A DNA stretch of 20,828 nt from Acidobacteriota bacterium (GTDB taxonomy: Bacteria > Acidobacteriota > Polarisedimenticolia > Gp22-AA2), in NCBI GenBank assembly GCA_016177515.1, contig JACOUZ010000261.1, forward strand, positions 1-20,828, given 5' to 3'. The stretch's first letter is position 1. Each line of letters opens with the position of its first letter. Under the pieces are notes generated by a model. The model had not been told where the DNA came from. It was given only the letters and a program-made list of their open reading frames with translations, and searched no databases. Of this stretch, positions 9,688 through 16,603 are shown in pieces. Both the position numbers and the translations under genes were made by a program.

Positions 9688-10583
9688 GGGGTCACCACTC
9701 CCGCAAGAATGCCGTCCTCCAGCCAGGCCTGGATCATCCTTCCGGCCCGCCCGGTCGCCTGCGCGGGGCTGCGCCCGGCGGCGAGCACCTGGCAGATCCG
9801 TCCGAGCGGCTCTCCCGCCTGCGCCAGCTCCAGGCAGAGCATCTCCTCATCGTCGAGGCTCGCGTGGTGGACGACCAGATCCTTGCGCCAGACGCGCGCC
9901 GCCGCGCTCCGGCGGGCCGGGGGGGCAATCGAGCCGCGGGGCGGCGCGGCAGCCGGGCCGCCGTCCGGGGCGGCGGCCGGGACGGACCCGGCGTCATCGA
10001 GGGCGCGCCAGAAGCGTATCACGTCGTGATCGAAGCGCAGGAGGGCGAAGGCCGGGATGAGCGTGAAGCGCGACTCGCCGGCGCGCTCCTGCGGCAGGCT
10101 CGCGAGCGCTTCGCGCGACAGCGGCGCGGCGTCGGGGGCGTCGAAGACGTCGGCGCGGGCCCACTCGAGGCGGGCCAGGTCGGCGAGAAAGGGGAAGTCG
10201 GCGGCCACCTGCTGGTGGTCGCGGATGAACTCCGGCAGCCTGCGGCCGAGAAAGCGCAGCGAGGGGTGTTCCGAAGGGTGGCGGAGCACGTAATCGGTGA
10301 CCAGGTTGTGGAAGCGCTCCGGCCCGACGGCGGCGCGCACCTTGGGAAAATCCTCCGCCAGGCAGTCGAGCAGGCGGTAGAAATACATGTTGGCGTAGAT
10401 GTCGAGCCGCTCGACCGCCGGAAGCCGCTCGTCCCCCGCGAACAGCGCGTTGATCGAGGCCTCGTCGATGGAGCCCCGGCCGGACAGGCCGTCGATCGCC
10501 GCGCGCACCCCTTCGGGGGCGGTGATGAGAGTCCAGAACAGCTCCTGCGTGCGCCTCAGGTCGAAAGGCCCGCCCGCGTTCAC
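9684..10583 (-). CDS. bufC: DUF2063 protein, BufC/MbnC-like RiPP recognition partner
   Basis: This 299-residue protein has the DUF2063 N-terminal signature. An ELFWTLITAPEGV helix is followed by RLDIYANMYFYRLLDCLAEDFPKVRAAVG (residues about 59-87) and a PSLRFLGRRLPEFI segment. In bufferin and methanobactin systems the C component pairs with the DUF692 enzyme and contributes to precursor recognition. A Pro/Ala-rich linker (about 200-230) separates a C-terminal segment of unknown fold. The GTG start at 10583 overlaps the stop of the DUF692 gene in a GTGA, with a G-rich ribosome binding site just upstream. That overlap and the ATGA at the other end mark tight translational coupling with both neighbours. 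The assignment is from DUF2063 features plus adjacency to DUF692 and a small Cys-rich secreted peptide. Confidence 0.85.
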
Positions 10584-11437
10584 ACCGCCCCCCGCGCCGT
10601 CTTCACGGGCTCCTGCTGCAGCGCCTCTTCCTGGATGGCCCTGGCCCGCCCGGACTCCTGCTCGAGCCGTTCGAATTCCGGGATCCGGTCGTCCCATTCG
10701 ATCAGCGTGGACACGGGGCCGAACCGCCGCACCGCGTCCCTGTACAGGTCCCACACGTCGTCGATCACCGGGTGGTCATGCGTGTCCAGCAGGAACGCCC
10801 CCTTGTTCGAATGCCCGGCGAGGTGGAACTGCCAGACTTTGTCCCTCGGGACCCCCTCCAGGTAGGCCCTCGGGTCGAAGCGGTGGTTCTTCGCGCTCAC
10901 GTAGACGTTGTTGACGTCCAGGAGGATGCCGCAGCCGGAGCGCCGGGCGACCTCCGCCAGGAACTCCCATTCCGGCATGGCCGATTGGGAGTAGGCGACG
11001 TAGCTCGAGACGTTCTCGAGGGCGATCGCGCGGCCGAGCCGCTCCTGCACGCGGAGCACGCGCTCGACAACGTGCAAAAGCGCCTGCTCCGTGTACGGGA
11101 GGGGGAGCAGGTCGTGCGCCTGGCGGCCGCCGACGCGCGTCCAGCAGAGATGGTCCGAGACCCAGGCGGGCTCGAAGCGCTTCGCCAGGGCGAGGAGCCG
11201 GTCCAGGTACGCTTCGTCGAGAGGGTCGGTCGAGCCGATCGACAGCGACACGCCGTGCAGGACGACAGGGTAGCGCTCGCGCACGCGCGTCAGGACGTCG
11301 AGCGGCCGCCCGCCGTCGACCATGAAGTTTTCGGAGATGGCCTCGAACCAGTCGACCCGCGCCGGGCCCGAGAGGACGCGCTCGAAGTGATCGCGTCTCA
11401 GGCCGACGCCGTGACCCAGGAAAACCGGTTGGCCCAT
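10580..11437 (-). CDS. bufB: DUF692 multinuclear iron oxidase, BufB/MbnB-like
   Basis: This 285-residue TIM-barrel protein of family DUF692 belongs to the group of MbnB, TglH and BufB. These iron enzymes oxidatively remodel cysteines in ribosomal peptides. Candidate metal ligands and family motifs are E36-N37 (SENFM), H61, D95-H96 (SDHLCW), E141-N142 (ENVSSY), D174/N176-N177 (LLDVNN), H205 and H209 (FHLAGHS), D218-H222 (DTHDH) and E247/D249 (IEWDD). The ATG at 11437 begins with MGQPVFLGHGVGLR, the usual family start. The frame is open 44 codons further up but that part is low complexity. The ribosome binding site is poor, and two hairpins lie in the 97-bp gap behind the precursor gene. Its expected substrate is the six-cysteine peptide encoded just upstream. 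Which cysteines are modified, and into what, cannot be read from sequence. Confidence 0.92.
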   Translation of the reverse strand: MGQPVFLGHGVGLRRDHFERVLSGPARVDWFEAISENFMVDGGRPLDVLTRVRERYPVVLHGVSLSIGSTDPLDEAYLDRLLALAKRFEPAWVSDHLCWTRVGGRQAHDLLPLPYTEQALLHVVERVLRVQERLGRAIALENVSSYVAYSQSAMPEWEFLAEVARRSGCGILLDVNNVYVSAKNHRFDPRAYLEGVPRDKVWQFHLAGHSNKGAFLLDTHDHPVIDDVWDLYRDAVRRFGPVSTLIEWDDRIPEFERLEQESGRARAIQEEALQQEPVKTARGAV

Positions 11438-11454
11438 GGAATCGCGGGGAGGAA

Positions 11455-11486
11455 CCGGGGACCCCGGGCCATCAACAGGCCCGGGG
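11455..11486 (-). promoter_or_regulatory. Hairpin 2 in the bufA-bufB gap
   Basis: CCCCGGGCC-(7 nt)-GGCCCGGGG at 11462-11486 is a perfect 9-bp stem. Its left arm can instead pair within an overlapping palindrome at 11455-11467 (CCGGG-GAC-CCCGG). The two folds exclude each other. It lies 25 bp upstream of the DUF692 start and has no T-run, so an RNA stability or attenuation element is more likely than a plain terminator. Confidence 0.5.
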
Positions 11487-11507
11487 CCGCCCACGGACTT
11501 TCTGAAC

Positions 11508-11528
11508 CCGGCCTGTGCGGCAGGCCGG
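11508..11528 (-). promoter_or_regulatory. Hairpin 1, directly after the bufA stop codon
   Basis: CCGGCCTG-TGCGG-CAGGCCGG is a perfect 8-bp stem with a 5-nt loop, starting 6 bp after the precursor stop. It could slow read-through or protect the 3' end of the precursor mRNA and so favour precursor over enzyme. No T-run follows. Confidence 0.5.
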
Positions 11529-11534
11529 CCTCGA

Positions 11535-11831
11535 CTACCCCTTGTCCTCGGACTTCTGTTCCTTGACAACCGTGCCGCCCTTCTTGGTGCACTCCTCTTC
11601 GCTCTTCACCTTGACCCAGCCCTTGCCCTTGCACTCGTTCTTGCCGGCGCAGGCATGGCTGCCGTCGGCGGCGCCGCACTCGCCGTGCCCCTTGCAGGCA
11701 TTGACGCCGGAGCACTTCACGCTCTTGCCCGAATCCTTCTTGCCCTCCTCGCCGGCGAACTGATACCCGCCCGCGAGCATGCCAACAACGGACGCGGCAA
11801 CGACGAACCCCAGGGCCTTCTTGCCAGTCAT
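11535..11831 (-). CDS. bufA: Bufferin-like secreted Cys-rich RiPP precursor
   Basis: This 98-residue peptide has a signal peptide (residues 1 to about 26, MTGKKALGFVVAASVVGMLA then GGYQFA). A Lys/Glu/Gly-rich mature part follows with six cysteines at 40, 46, 52, 61, 67 and 81 (C-x5-C-x5-C-x8-C-x5-C-x13-C). Two similar units, NACKGHGEC and NECKGKGWV, suggest an internal repeat. The pattern resembles the second class of bufferin precursors (KCxGxNxCKG...) rather than the DUF2282 class. Bufferins are exported peptides whose cysteines are remodelled by the B and C proteins and which sequester copper. The ATG at 11831 has a strong AAGGAGG ribosome binding site. An in-frame ATG 16 codons upstream lacks one and precedes no signal peptide. 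The DoxX-like D gene of some bufferin operons is absent. Metal binding here is inferred. Confidence 0.85.
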   Translation of the reverse strand: MTGKKALGFVVAASVVGMLAGGYQFAGEEGKKDSGKSVKCSGVNACKGHGECGAADGSHACAGKNECKGKGWVKVKSEEECTKKGGTVVKEQKSEDKG

Positions 11832-11868
11832 TCCTCTGTCCTCCTTGTCGAGCTGCCCACACTTCCGC

Positions 11869-11885
11869 CGGATCACCATGATCCG
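11869..11885. promoter_or_regulatory. Palindrome in the bufA 5' leader
   Basis: CGGATCA-CCA-TGATCCG is a perfect inverted repeat with 7-bp arms and a 3-nt centre. It lies just downstream of the predicted bufA transcription start. This is a typical place for a repressor operator, or for a small leader hairpin. The regulator is unknown and no regulator gene is in the window. Confidence 0.4.
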
Positions 11886-11900
11886 ACGGGAGGGTGCGGG

Positions 11901-11929
11901 AGTATACACGACGCCCCGCGGCCTGACAA
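11901..11929 (-). promoter_or_regulatory. Sigma70-like promoter of the bufferin-like operon
   Basis: On the minus strand TTGTCA and TATACT are separated by exactly 17 bp. Each differs from consensus at one position. The predicted start near 11894 gives a leader of about 62 nt with the palindrome at 11869-11885 and the AAGGAGG site. Known bufferin operons of Caulobacter are driven by an ECF sigma factor, so a housekeeping-type promoter here would differ. Confidence 0.7.
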
Positions 11930-12047
11930 ACGCGAGGCGGCGCCCCGAGCCATCCCTCAGGTGGTGTCCCCCACTTCGCTTCACCTCACTGGTGCGCAAT
12001 GACCGAGTCGCGATGCACAGAGCACCGAGGTTCGCCGTCAGTTTCCC

Positions 12048-12077
12048 TTGACAGGTCCCGGGGGGTGGTCGTATAAG
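12048..12077 (+). promoter_or_regulatory. Sigma70-like promoter of the secreted protease gene
   Basis: A perfect TTGACA at 12048-12053 is followed by TATAAG at 12072-12077 with an 18-bp spacer. The predicted start near 12084 gives a leader of about 160 nt. In a GC-rich background this is a strong match. Confidence 0.7.
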
Positions 12078-12246
12078 AACGGCGCCGTAGTGATGTTTCG
12101 CCGAGCTTCACCACATCTTAGGGAAGAGATCCCGGGTTCCGGGCCGCGCGCTTTGTGCGCACGGGGCCCCCGCGCAGTTTTCGGTCCCGCCCTGGTGCGA
12201 GCATGGTGCGCGCAGCGTGGCGCGACCCCCGATCGAGGGAGGGAGC

Positions 12247-13437
12247 ATGAGCCGTCTGCTCTTCCGCTGTGCCGTGGTGGCCGCCGCCGTGATCCTGGCG
12301 TCCGGCGCGCAGGGTTTCGCTCAAGGGAAGCTCAAGGTCGGAGACGTCAGGCCGTACCGCGCCGAGACGCCCCACCCTTACCCGCTCGGGACCGACGCCC
12401 GCCCGGTGGTCTGGACCGACACCGCCGTCTCGCCCGGCGCCGAATTCGTGCGCGTGCACTTCAGGAATCTGCACCTCGCGGGGGGGGACTATCTGACGGT
12501 GTCGAGCCCAGACGGCCTGCAGACCTGGACCTACACCGGGCGCGGGCCGAACCATGACGGCGCCGTCTGGTCGTTCGCGATTGACGGCGACACGGCGGTG
12601 GTCCGGATCCACGGCGGGCGAGGCACCGGCCACGGGTACCTGATCGACGCTGTCGGCCACGGCACCGTGGCGCTGGGCCCGAAGAACGGCCCGACCCCGG
12701 AAGTCGTGTGCGGCACGGACGGCCGCGAGGACGTGGCCTGCCACCTGCCGGAGATTGACGCGGCGCAGAGACCGGTGGCCCGACTGCTGTTCGTCAGCGG
12801 CGGCTTCCAATACGTGTGCACCGGCGAGCTGATCGCCGGCTCCAACAACAGCACGCTGATCACCAACAACCACTGCATCGACACCCAGACCGAGACGGCC
12901 TCCCTGCAGGCGAAGTTCAACTACCAGAAGACGACCTGCGGCGGCGCCACGAACGCGGCGACCACGGACTATGCCGGCGGGACGATGCTCAAGACCAGCA
13001 CCGAGAAGCGAAGGGGCAACAAGGGCGGGCTCGACTACACTCTTCTCACCCTGCAGGGGAACCCGGAGGGGACCTGGGGCGAGATCCAGGGGACGACCAA
13101 GAGCGTGGCCATCAACGATCTGATCTGGTTCATCCAGCACCCCGGCGGGAACCAGAAGAAGATCGGCTACTGGGAGGACGAGGGGCACACGTCGCGCTGC
13201 AAGGTGAACGCCATCAACGCGACCTACGGCCAGTCGGCCGTCGGCAGCCAGACCGGCTACGCCTGCGACAGCCAGGGCGGGTCGTCCGGATCGGCGATCA
13301 CCGATCCGAACACCGGCCGCGCCATCGCGCTGCACCACTACGGCGGCGTCAGCAGCAATCCGTGCTTGAACGCGGGCACGGCGTTTTCGAAGATCTGTGC
13401 CGACGCCGGATCGCTCCTGAGCTGCGCCAGCAACTGA
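12247..13437 (+). CDS. Secreted trypsin-like serine protease (family S1, lysyl endopeptidase-like)
   Basis: This 396-residue exported protease has a signal peptide at residues 1-26 (hydrophobic 9-20, cleavage near GFAQ-G). Residues about 30-145 form a beta-rich pro- or accessory domain, and the S1 protease domain follows. The triad is H209 in TNNHC, D263 in LDYTLL and S347 in GGSSGS. Cysteines that could pair include 191/210, 318/340 and 373/384. The layout (TGELI, TNNHC, an FNYQ...C strand, then DYTLL) resembles Achromobacter-type lysyl endopeptidases more than classic trypsin. Specificity cannot be fixed from sequence. The ATG at 12247 has a GGGAGGGAG site; an in-frame ATG 10 codons upstream lacks one. 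It is monocistronic, from the promoter at 12048-12077 to the terminator at 13472. Confidence 0.9.
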   Translation: MSRLLFRCAVVAAAVILASGAQGFAQGKLKVGDVRPYRAETPHPYPLGTDARPVVWTDTAVSPGAEFVRVHFRNLHLAGGDYLTVSSPDGLQTWTYTGRGPNHDGAVWSFAIDGDTAVVRIHGGRGTGHGYLIDAVGHGTVALGPKNGPTPEVVCGTDGREDVACHLPEIDAAQRPVARLLFVSGGFQYVCTGELIAGSNNSTLITNNHCIDTQTETASLQAKFNYQKTTCGGATNAATTDYAGGTMLKTSTEKRRGNKGGLDYTLLTLQGNPEGTWGEIQGTTKSVAINDLIWFIQHPGGNQKKIGYWEDEGHTSRCKVNAINATYGQSAVGSQTGYACDSQGGSSGSAITDPNTGRAIALHHYGGVSSNPCLNAGTAFSKICADAGSLLSCASN

Positions 13438-13471
13438 GGCGCCGCTCAAAGCGAACCGGTGGAGTGGGGGG

Positions 13472-13505
13472 AAGGGCCGCCCGCCCGGGCGGCCCTTCGT
13501 CTTTC
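13472..13505 (+). terminator. Intrinsic terminator of the secreted protease gene
   Basis: AAGGGCCGCC-(6 nt)-GGCGGCCCTT is a perfect 10-bp stem followed by CGTCTTTC. It lies 34 bp after the protease stop and just before the end of the convergent aminotransferase gene. It may also work in the other direction, though that side lacks a clear U-tract. Confidence 0.75.
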
Positions 13506-14751
13506 ACCGCTCGACCCGGGCGAGGATGCGGCGAACCGCCTCGCGGAACGTCGCGGGATCGGGCAGGAGGCTCAGGACCAGGTACGCCTCCCGGGGAAAG
13601 TCGAAGAAGTAGCCGGGGTGGACGAGGACGTCGTCCTCGGCCAGAAGGGCAAGGATCCGATCTTCCTCCGTGACGACCGCGGGCACCTGCACGACGGCAT
13701 ACCAGCCGCCGTCCCGCCTCTGCACGCGGCACGATGAAGCGGGGCCCACCGCCTTCCGCAGCGCCCCCAGGTTGTCAGCGAGCCGCTCCCGGATGGCGGC
13801 GCGGATTGGCCCGCCTATCTGGAGAAGCCGGGCCGCAGCCCGCTGCACCGGCGTGCCGACCGACAGGTACGTGTCGGCGATCAGGTCGAGGCGCTCCAGC
13901 GCCTCCCCGGCCGGGCCGTCGGGGCCGTCCACGACGATCCAGCCGAGCTTCATCTGCGGCAGGCCGCACGATTTCGACAGGCCGCCGAGCGCGAACTTCA
14001 GCGGTCCGCTCCGCCCCGCCGCGGAGCCGACTGTCCGGGGGGCCGCCGCTTCCGCGAGCAGCGAGACGATGCGATCGCCAGCACCCCCTTGGGGCGCGGG
14101 GGCAGCCGGCGGATCGAGGAAGTCGAGGAACACCTCGTCCGAGATGATCGCGGCGCCGGCGCGCGCGGCGATTCCTTCCAGCCGGGCCCGCTCGCCTTCC
14201 CGCAGGGCCGAGCCGGTCGGGTTGTTCGGGTTGACCACGACGATGGCCCGGGGCTCCTGCCCGCCGGTTGTGCCGCAGGCGGCTTCGAGCGCCGCGAAAT
14301 CGATGGCCCAGCGATCGTCGTCAGCGTGCAGCGGATAGCCCGCCACTTTGAGCCCGTCCAGCGCCGCCAGGTAGTCGAACAGCGGGTAGCTGGGACGCGG
14401 CACAAGCACGACGTCCCCCGGGTCGGCCAGGAGCTTCCAGAGGTACGAGTAGGCCTCGCTGGTGCCGGCGGTCAGGACGATGCGGGCCGGATCCGCCCGC
14501 AGGCCCCTCTGCGCGTGCCACGCCGCGACCGCGGCGCGCGCCTCCTCGAGGCCCCGCGGGGAGGGCTCGTAAGCCGCCACGGCCGGATCGTGCAGGGCCG
14601 CCGCGATCGCCTCCGCCGGGTAGCCGAGCCCGACGCGCGTCGGGTTGGATTCGGTCAGATCGAGGACGGCCGCGCCGCACGCCCGCTTCTCTTCCAGGAG
14701 GCGCGACAGCCGGTTGGGAGGGTACGGCCACTGCAGGCGGCGCGAGAACAT
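13504..14751 (-). CDS. Class I/II PLP-dependent aminotransferase
   Basis: This 415-residue fold type I aminotransferase resembles the aspartate/alanine aminotransferase group. Motifs are ESNPTRVG (34-41), AGTSEAYSY (95-103), NPNNPTGS (174-181, with N177), SDEVF with D205, and the Schiff-base lysine K260 in GGLSKSCGLPQMKLGW. The C-terminal site that usually reads V-R-L-S-F, where Arg binds the substrate alpha-carboxylate, reads LVLSLL here with V392 at the arginine position. Amino acid specificity is therefore uncertain. The ATG at 14751 has a TATACT box 7 nt upstream and no useful ribosome binding site, suggesting a leaderless mRNA. It stands alone, divergent from the Rieske oxygenase gene and convergent with the protease gene. 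Confidence 0.9.
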   Translation of the reverse strand: MFSRRLQWPYPPNRLSRLLEEKRACGAAVLDLTESNPTRVGLGYPAEAIAAALHDPAVAAYEPSPRGLEEARAAVAAWHAQRGLRADPARIVLTAGTSEAYSYLWKLLADPGDVVLVPRPSYPLFDYLAALDGLKVAGYPLHADDDRWAIDFAALEAACGTTGGQEPRAIVVVNPNNPTGSALREGERARLEGIAARAGAAIISDEVFLDFLDPPAAPAPQGGAGDRIVSLLAEAAAPRTVGSAAGRSGPLKFALGGLSKSCGLPQMKLGWIVVDGPDGPAGEALERLDLIADTYLSVGTPVQRAAARLLQIGGPIRAAIRERLADNLGALRKAVGPASSCRVQRRDGGWYAVVQVPAVVTEEDRILALLAEDDVLVHPGYFFDFPREAYLVLSLLPDPATFREAVRRILARVER

Positions 14752-14758
14752 CTCCGGA

Positions 14759-14764
14759 AGTATA
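14759..14764 (-). promoter_or_regulatory. -10 box, probable leaderless start of the class I aminotransferase
   Basis: TATACT on the minus strand lies exactly 7 nt before the ATG at 14751, so the transcript should begin at or next to the start codon. No good -35 box is visible. The GGAG next to the ATG has no spacing and cannot serve as a normal ribosome binding site. Confidence 0.45.
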
Positions 14765-14828
14765 CGCGCCGCGATCGGCGGCGGGCCCGGATCGTGGTTT
14801 CACTATGCGCAGCATCGTTTCATTTGAG

Positions 14829-14857
14829 TTGCGCGCCGCGCGCGGCGCTGGTATATT
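14829..14857 (+). promoter_or_regulatory. Candidate promoter of the Rieske oxygenase gene with palindromic spacer
   Basis: A weak -35 (TTGCGC, 14829-14834) and a good -10 (TATATT, 14852-14857) are 17 bp apart. The spacer is almost filled by a perfect 16-bp palindrome, GCGCCGCGCGCGGCGC (14833-14848), placed where a repressor would block polymerase. It may also be a chance product of GC-rich alternating sequence. Confidence 0.4.
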
Positions 14858-14910
14858 TTCGGCCGCAAAACTTTCCGCCCTGGAGCGGCTCGCAAGGGAA
14901 GGAGGCGGAC

Positions 14911-16170
14911 ATGGCCAACGCACTCGACGGCAGGGCTTCCGGCACGGATTCCGTTCGTGGCGGCGCGGTGGATCTTCGGGCGGCCGCCCCCGTGCCGTTG
15001 AGTCCCGCCGAGATCGAGCGCGAGCTCGCCTCCGTCCGCCGGCCGCTCCGGGAGGCGTCCACCCTGCCCGCGCGCTTCTACCACGACCCGGCGATCTACC
15101 GGCACGAGCTCATGACCATGTTCTCGAAGATGTGGCTGTGCGTCGGCCGCGAGGAGGACGTCGCAAGGCCGGGCGACCACCTGACCCGCACGGTCGGGGA
15201 GGAGAGCGTCATCGTCGTGCGCGACGCGGACGGCCGCGTCAACGCCTTCCACAACGTCTGCCGCCACCGCGGCTCGCGCCTGCTCTCCGAATCTTCCGGC
15301 TCGGGGCTGCGGCACCTGCAGTGCCCCTACCACGCCTGGACCTACGGCCTCGATGGCGCCCTGCGCGTGGCGCCGCACATGGAGGACGCGCGGGACTTCG
15401 ACCGATCGAAGTTCGGCCTCAACCGCGTCCGGCTCGAGCGCTGGGACGGATTCCTGTTCATCAACTTCTCGAACGAGGGGCCTGGCCTGATGGAGTTCCT
15501 GGGCGAGATGGGCACCAAGTTCGCGCGCTACGGCATGGGCGGCCTGCGCCGCGGCAAGCGGATCGACTACACGGTCGCGACCAACTGGAAGATGCTGGCG
15601 GAGAACTACTCGGAGTGCTACCACTGCGCCCTGATCCATCCCGAGCTGAACCGGGTGTCGCACTACACCAGCGGCGAGACCGACCTGGTCAACCAGGCCA
15701 CCGTCGGCGGCTGGATGGATCTGCGCAAGGACGAGTACCAGACCATGTCGCTGACCGGCAAGAGCAACCGGCCCCCGTTCAAGGGCATCACCGCCGACGA
15801 TCAGCGGCGCATCCACTACTACATCGTGTATCCGAACCTGCTCTTGAGCCTCCACCCGGACTACGTGATGACCCACACCATCTGGCCGGACGGCCCGGGA
15901 AGGAGCGACATCATCTGCGAGTTCCTGTTCGACGCGCGCGACGTCGCCCGGCCGGATTTCGATCCGTCGGACGCCGCGGACTTCTGGGACCTGACCAACC
16001 GGCAGGACTGGCGCGTCTGCGAGCTGACCTGGCAGGGGACGGCGTCGGGGGGGTACACGAAGGGACGCCTCAGCTCGCTCGAGTGGATGGTCCACATCTT
16101 CGACAATTTCGTCGCCGATCGCCTGGCCGGCCGAACCGAGCCGACTCCCCTCGAGCGCCCGCCCGGCTGA
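14911..16170 (+). CDS. Rieske non-heme iron oxygenase, alpha subunit
   Basis: This 419-residue terminal oxygenase has an N-terminal Rieske 2Fe-2S domain with C117-x-H119 (NVCRHRG) and C138-x2-H141 (LQCPYHAWTYG). A C-terminal mononuclear iron domain holds H238 and H243 in ENYSECYHCALIHPEL, and an Asp near 357-360 is the likely third ligand. The bridging residue between the two centres is Glu235 rather than the usual Asp. A Glu is known at this place in carnitine monooxygenase CntA, so a quaternary-amine type or similar homotrimeric oxygenase is a fair guess. Aromatic substrates are not excluded. No reductase or ferredoxin partner lies in the window. The ATG at 14911 follows AAGGAGG; upstream open frame is a shadow of the aminotransferase gene. 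Confidence 0.92.
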   Translation: MANALDGRASGTDSVRGGAVDLRAAAPVPLSPAEIERELASVRRPLREASTLPARFYHDPAIYRHELMTMFSKMWLCVGREEDVARPGDHLTRTVGEESVIVVRDADGRVNAFHNVCRHRGSRLLSESSGSGLRHLQCPYHAWTYGLDGALRVAPHMEDARDFDRSKFGLNRVRLERWDGFLFINFSNEGPGLMEFLGEMGTKFARYGMGGLRRGKRIDYTVATNWKMLAENYSECYHCALIHPELNRVSHYTSGETDLVNQATVGGWMDLRKDEYQTMSLTGKSNRPPFKGITADDQRRIHYYIVYPNLLLSLHPDYVMTHTIWPDGPGRSDIICEFLFDARDVARPDFDPSDAADFWDLTNRQDWRVCELTWQGTASGGYTKGRLSSLEWMVHIFDNFVADRLAGRTEPTPLERPPG

Positions 16171-16191
16171 GGGGCTTCACGACGCCTTTCG

Positions 16192-16212
16192 GCAGGCGCC
16201 GGCGGCGCCTGC
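16192..16212. terminator. Hairpin between convergent Rieske and sufT genes
   Basis: GCAGGCGCC-GGC-GGCGCCTGC is a perfect 9-bp stem with a 3-nt loop in the 44-bp gap between two convergent genes. No T-run is present on either side. Its position suggests a shared bidirectional transcript end. Confidence 0.5.
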
Positions 16213-16214
16213 GA

Positions 16215-16571
16215 TCAGAACATCCCGAGCGTGAGCTTCGCCGCCTCGGACATCCTGTCGGGCGTCCAGGGCGGGTCCCAGACCACCTCGACGGCGGCGG
16301 TCGTGACGCCGGGGATGGCGCGCATCTTGGCCTCCACCTCGGGGGGCAGCGACCCGGCGACCGGGCAGGCCGGCGAAGTGAGGGTCATGCGGATGCCGAC
16401 CTCGCCCTTGCTCTCGTCCACGTCGATGCCGTAGACGAGCCCCAGCTCGTAGATGTTGACCGGAATCTCGGGATCGAAGCAGGTCTGCAGAGCCTCGATC
16501 ACCTTCTGGCGGATCTCCTCGGGAGGCTTCAGATCGGACGGCGGGCCGGTCGGGTCCTCGACTTCGCTCAT
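16215..16571 (-). CDS. sufT: SufT, DUF59/MIP18 Fe-S cluster maturation protein
   Basis: This 118-residue single-domain DUF59 protein has the family core DPEIPVNIYELGLVY (33-47) and TLTSPACPVAG (63-73) with conserved C69. It ends with VEVVWDPPWTPDRMS. SufT proteins help deliver Fe-S clusters to client enzymes and are relatives of eukaryotic CIA2/MIP18. It is the last gene of the suf operon, 32 bp after sufU. The ATG at 16571 has an AAAGGAG site upstream. The longer open frame upstream is a sufU shadow. Confidence 0.92.
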   Translation of the reverse strand: MSEVEDPTGPPSDLKPPEEIRQKVIEALQTCFDPEIPVNIYELGLVYGIDVDESKGEVGIRMTLTSPACPVAGSLPPEVEAKMRAIPGVTTAAVEVVWDPPWTPDRMSEAAKLTLGMF

Positions 16572-16603
16572 GGCCGGTCGGCTCCTTTGTGGCAGCGGCC
16601 CGT

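Larger units (their letters stand above)
11832..12246. other. Divergent intergenic region between bufA and the serine protease gene
   Basis: This 415-bp region separates the two divergent genes and carries one strong promoter for each, at 11901-11929 (minus) and 12048-12077 (plus). About 118 bp lie between the two -35 boxes. The protease leader from about 12084 to 12246 is GC-rich and able to fold, but I recognise no riboswitch. I see no further gene in the region. Confidence 0.7.

Noticed and set aside
11832..11999. A longer bufA product starting up to 56 codons upstream
   Set aside because: It would cross the predicted promoter and put a charged segment before the signal peptide. The AAGGAGG site supports the start at 11831.
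12048..12557. A 169-codon plus-strand open frame starting in the divergent intergenic region
   Set aside because: It starts on the -35 box, is Arg/Pro-rich, and overlaps the protease gene in another frame.
12118..13449. A 443-codon minus-strand open frame opposite the serine protease
   Set aside because: The plus strand shows a signal peptide, a full catalytic triad, a promoter and a terminator, so this is an antisense shadow.
14803..16095. A 430-codon minus-strand open frame opposite the Rieske oxygenase
   Set aside because: Antisense shadow. The Rieske cluster and iron-ligand motifs are all on the plus strand.
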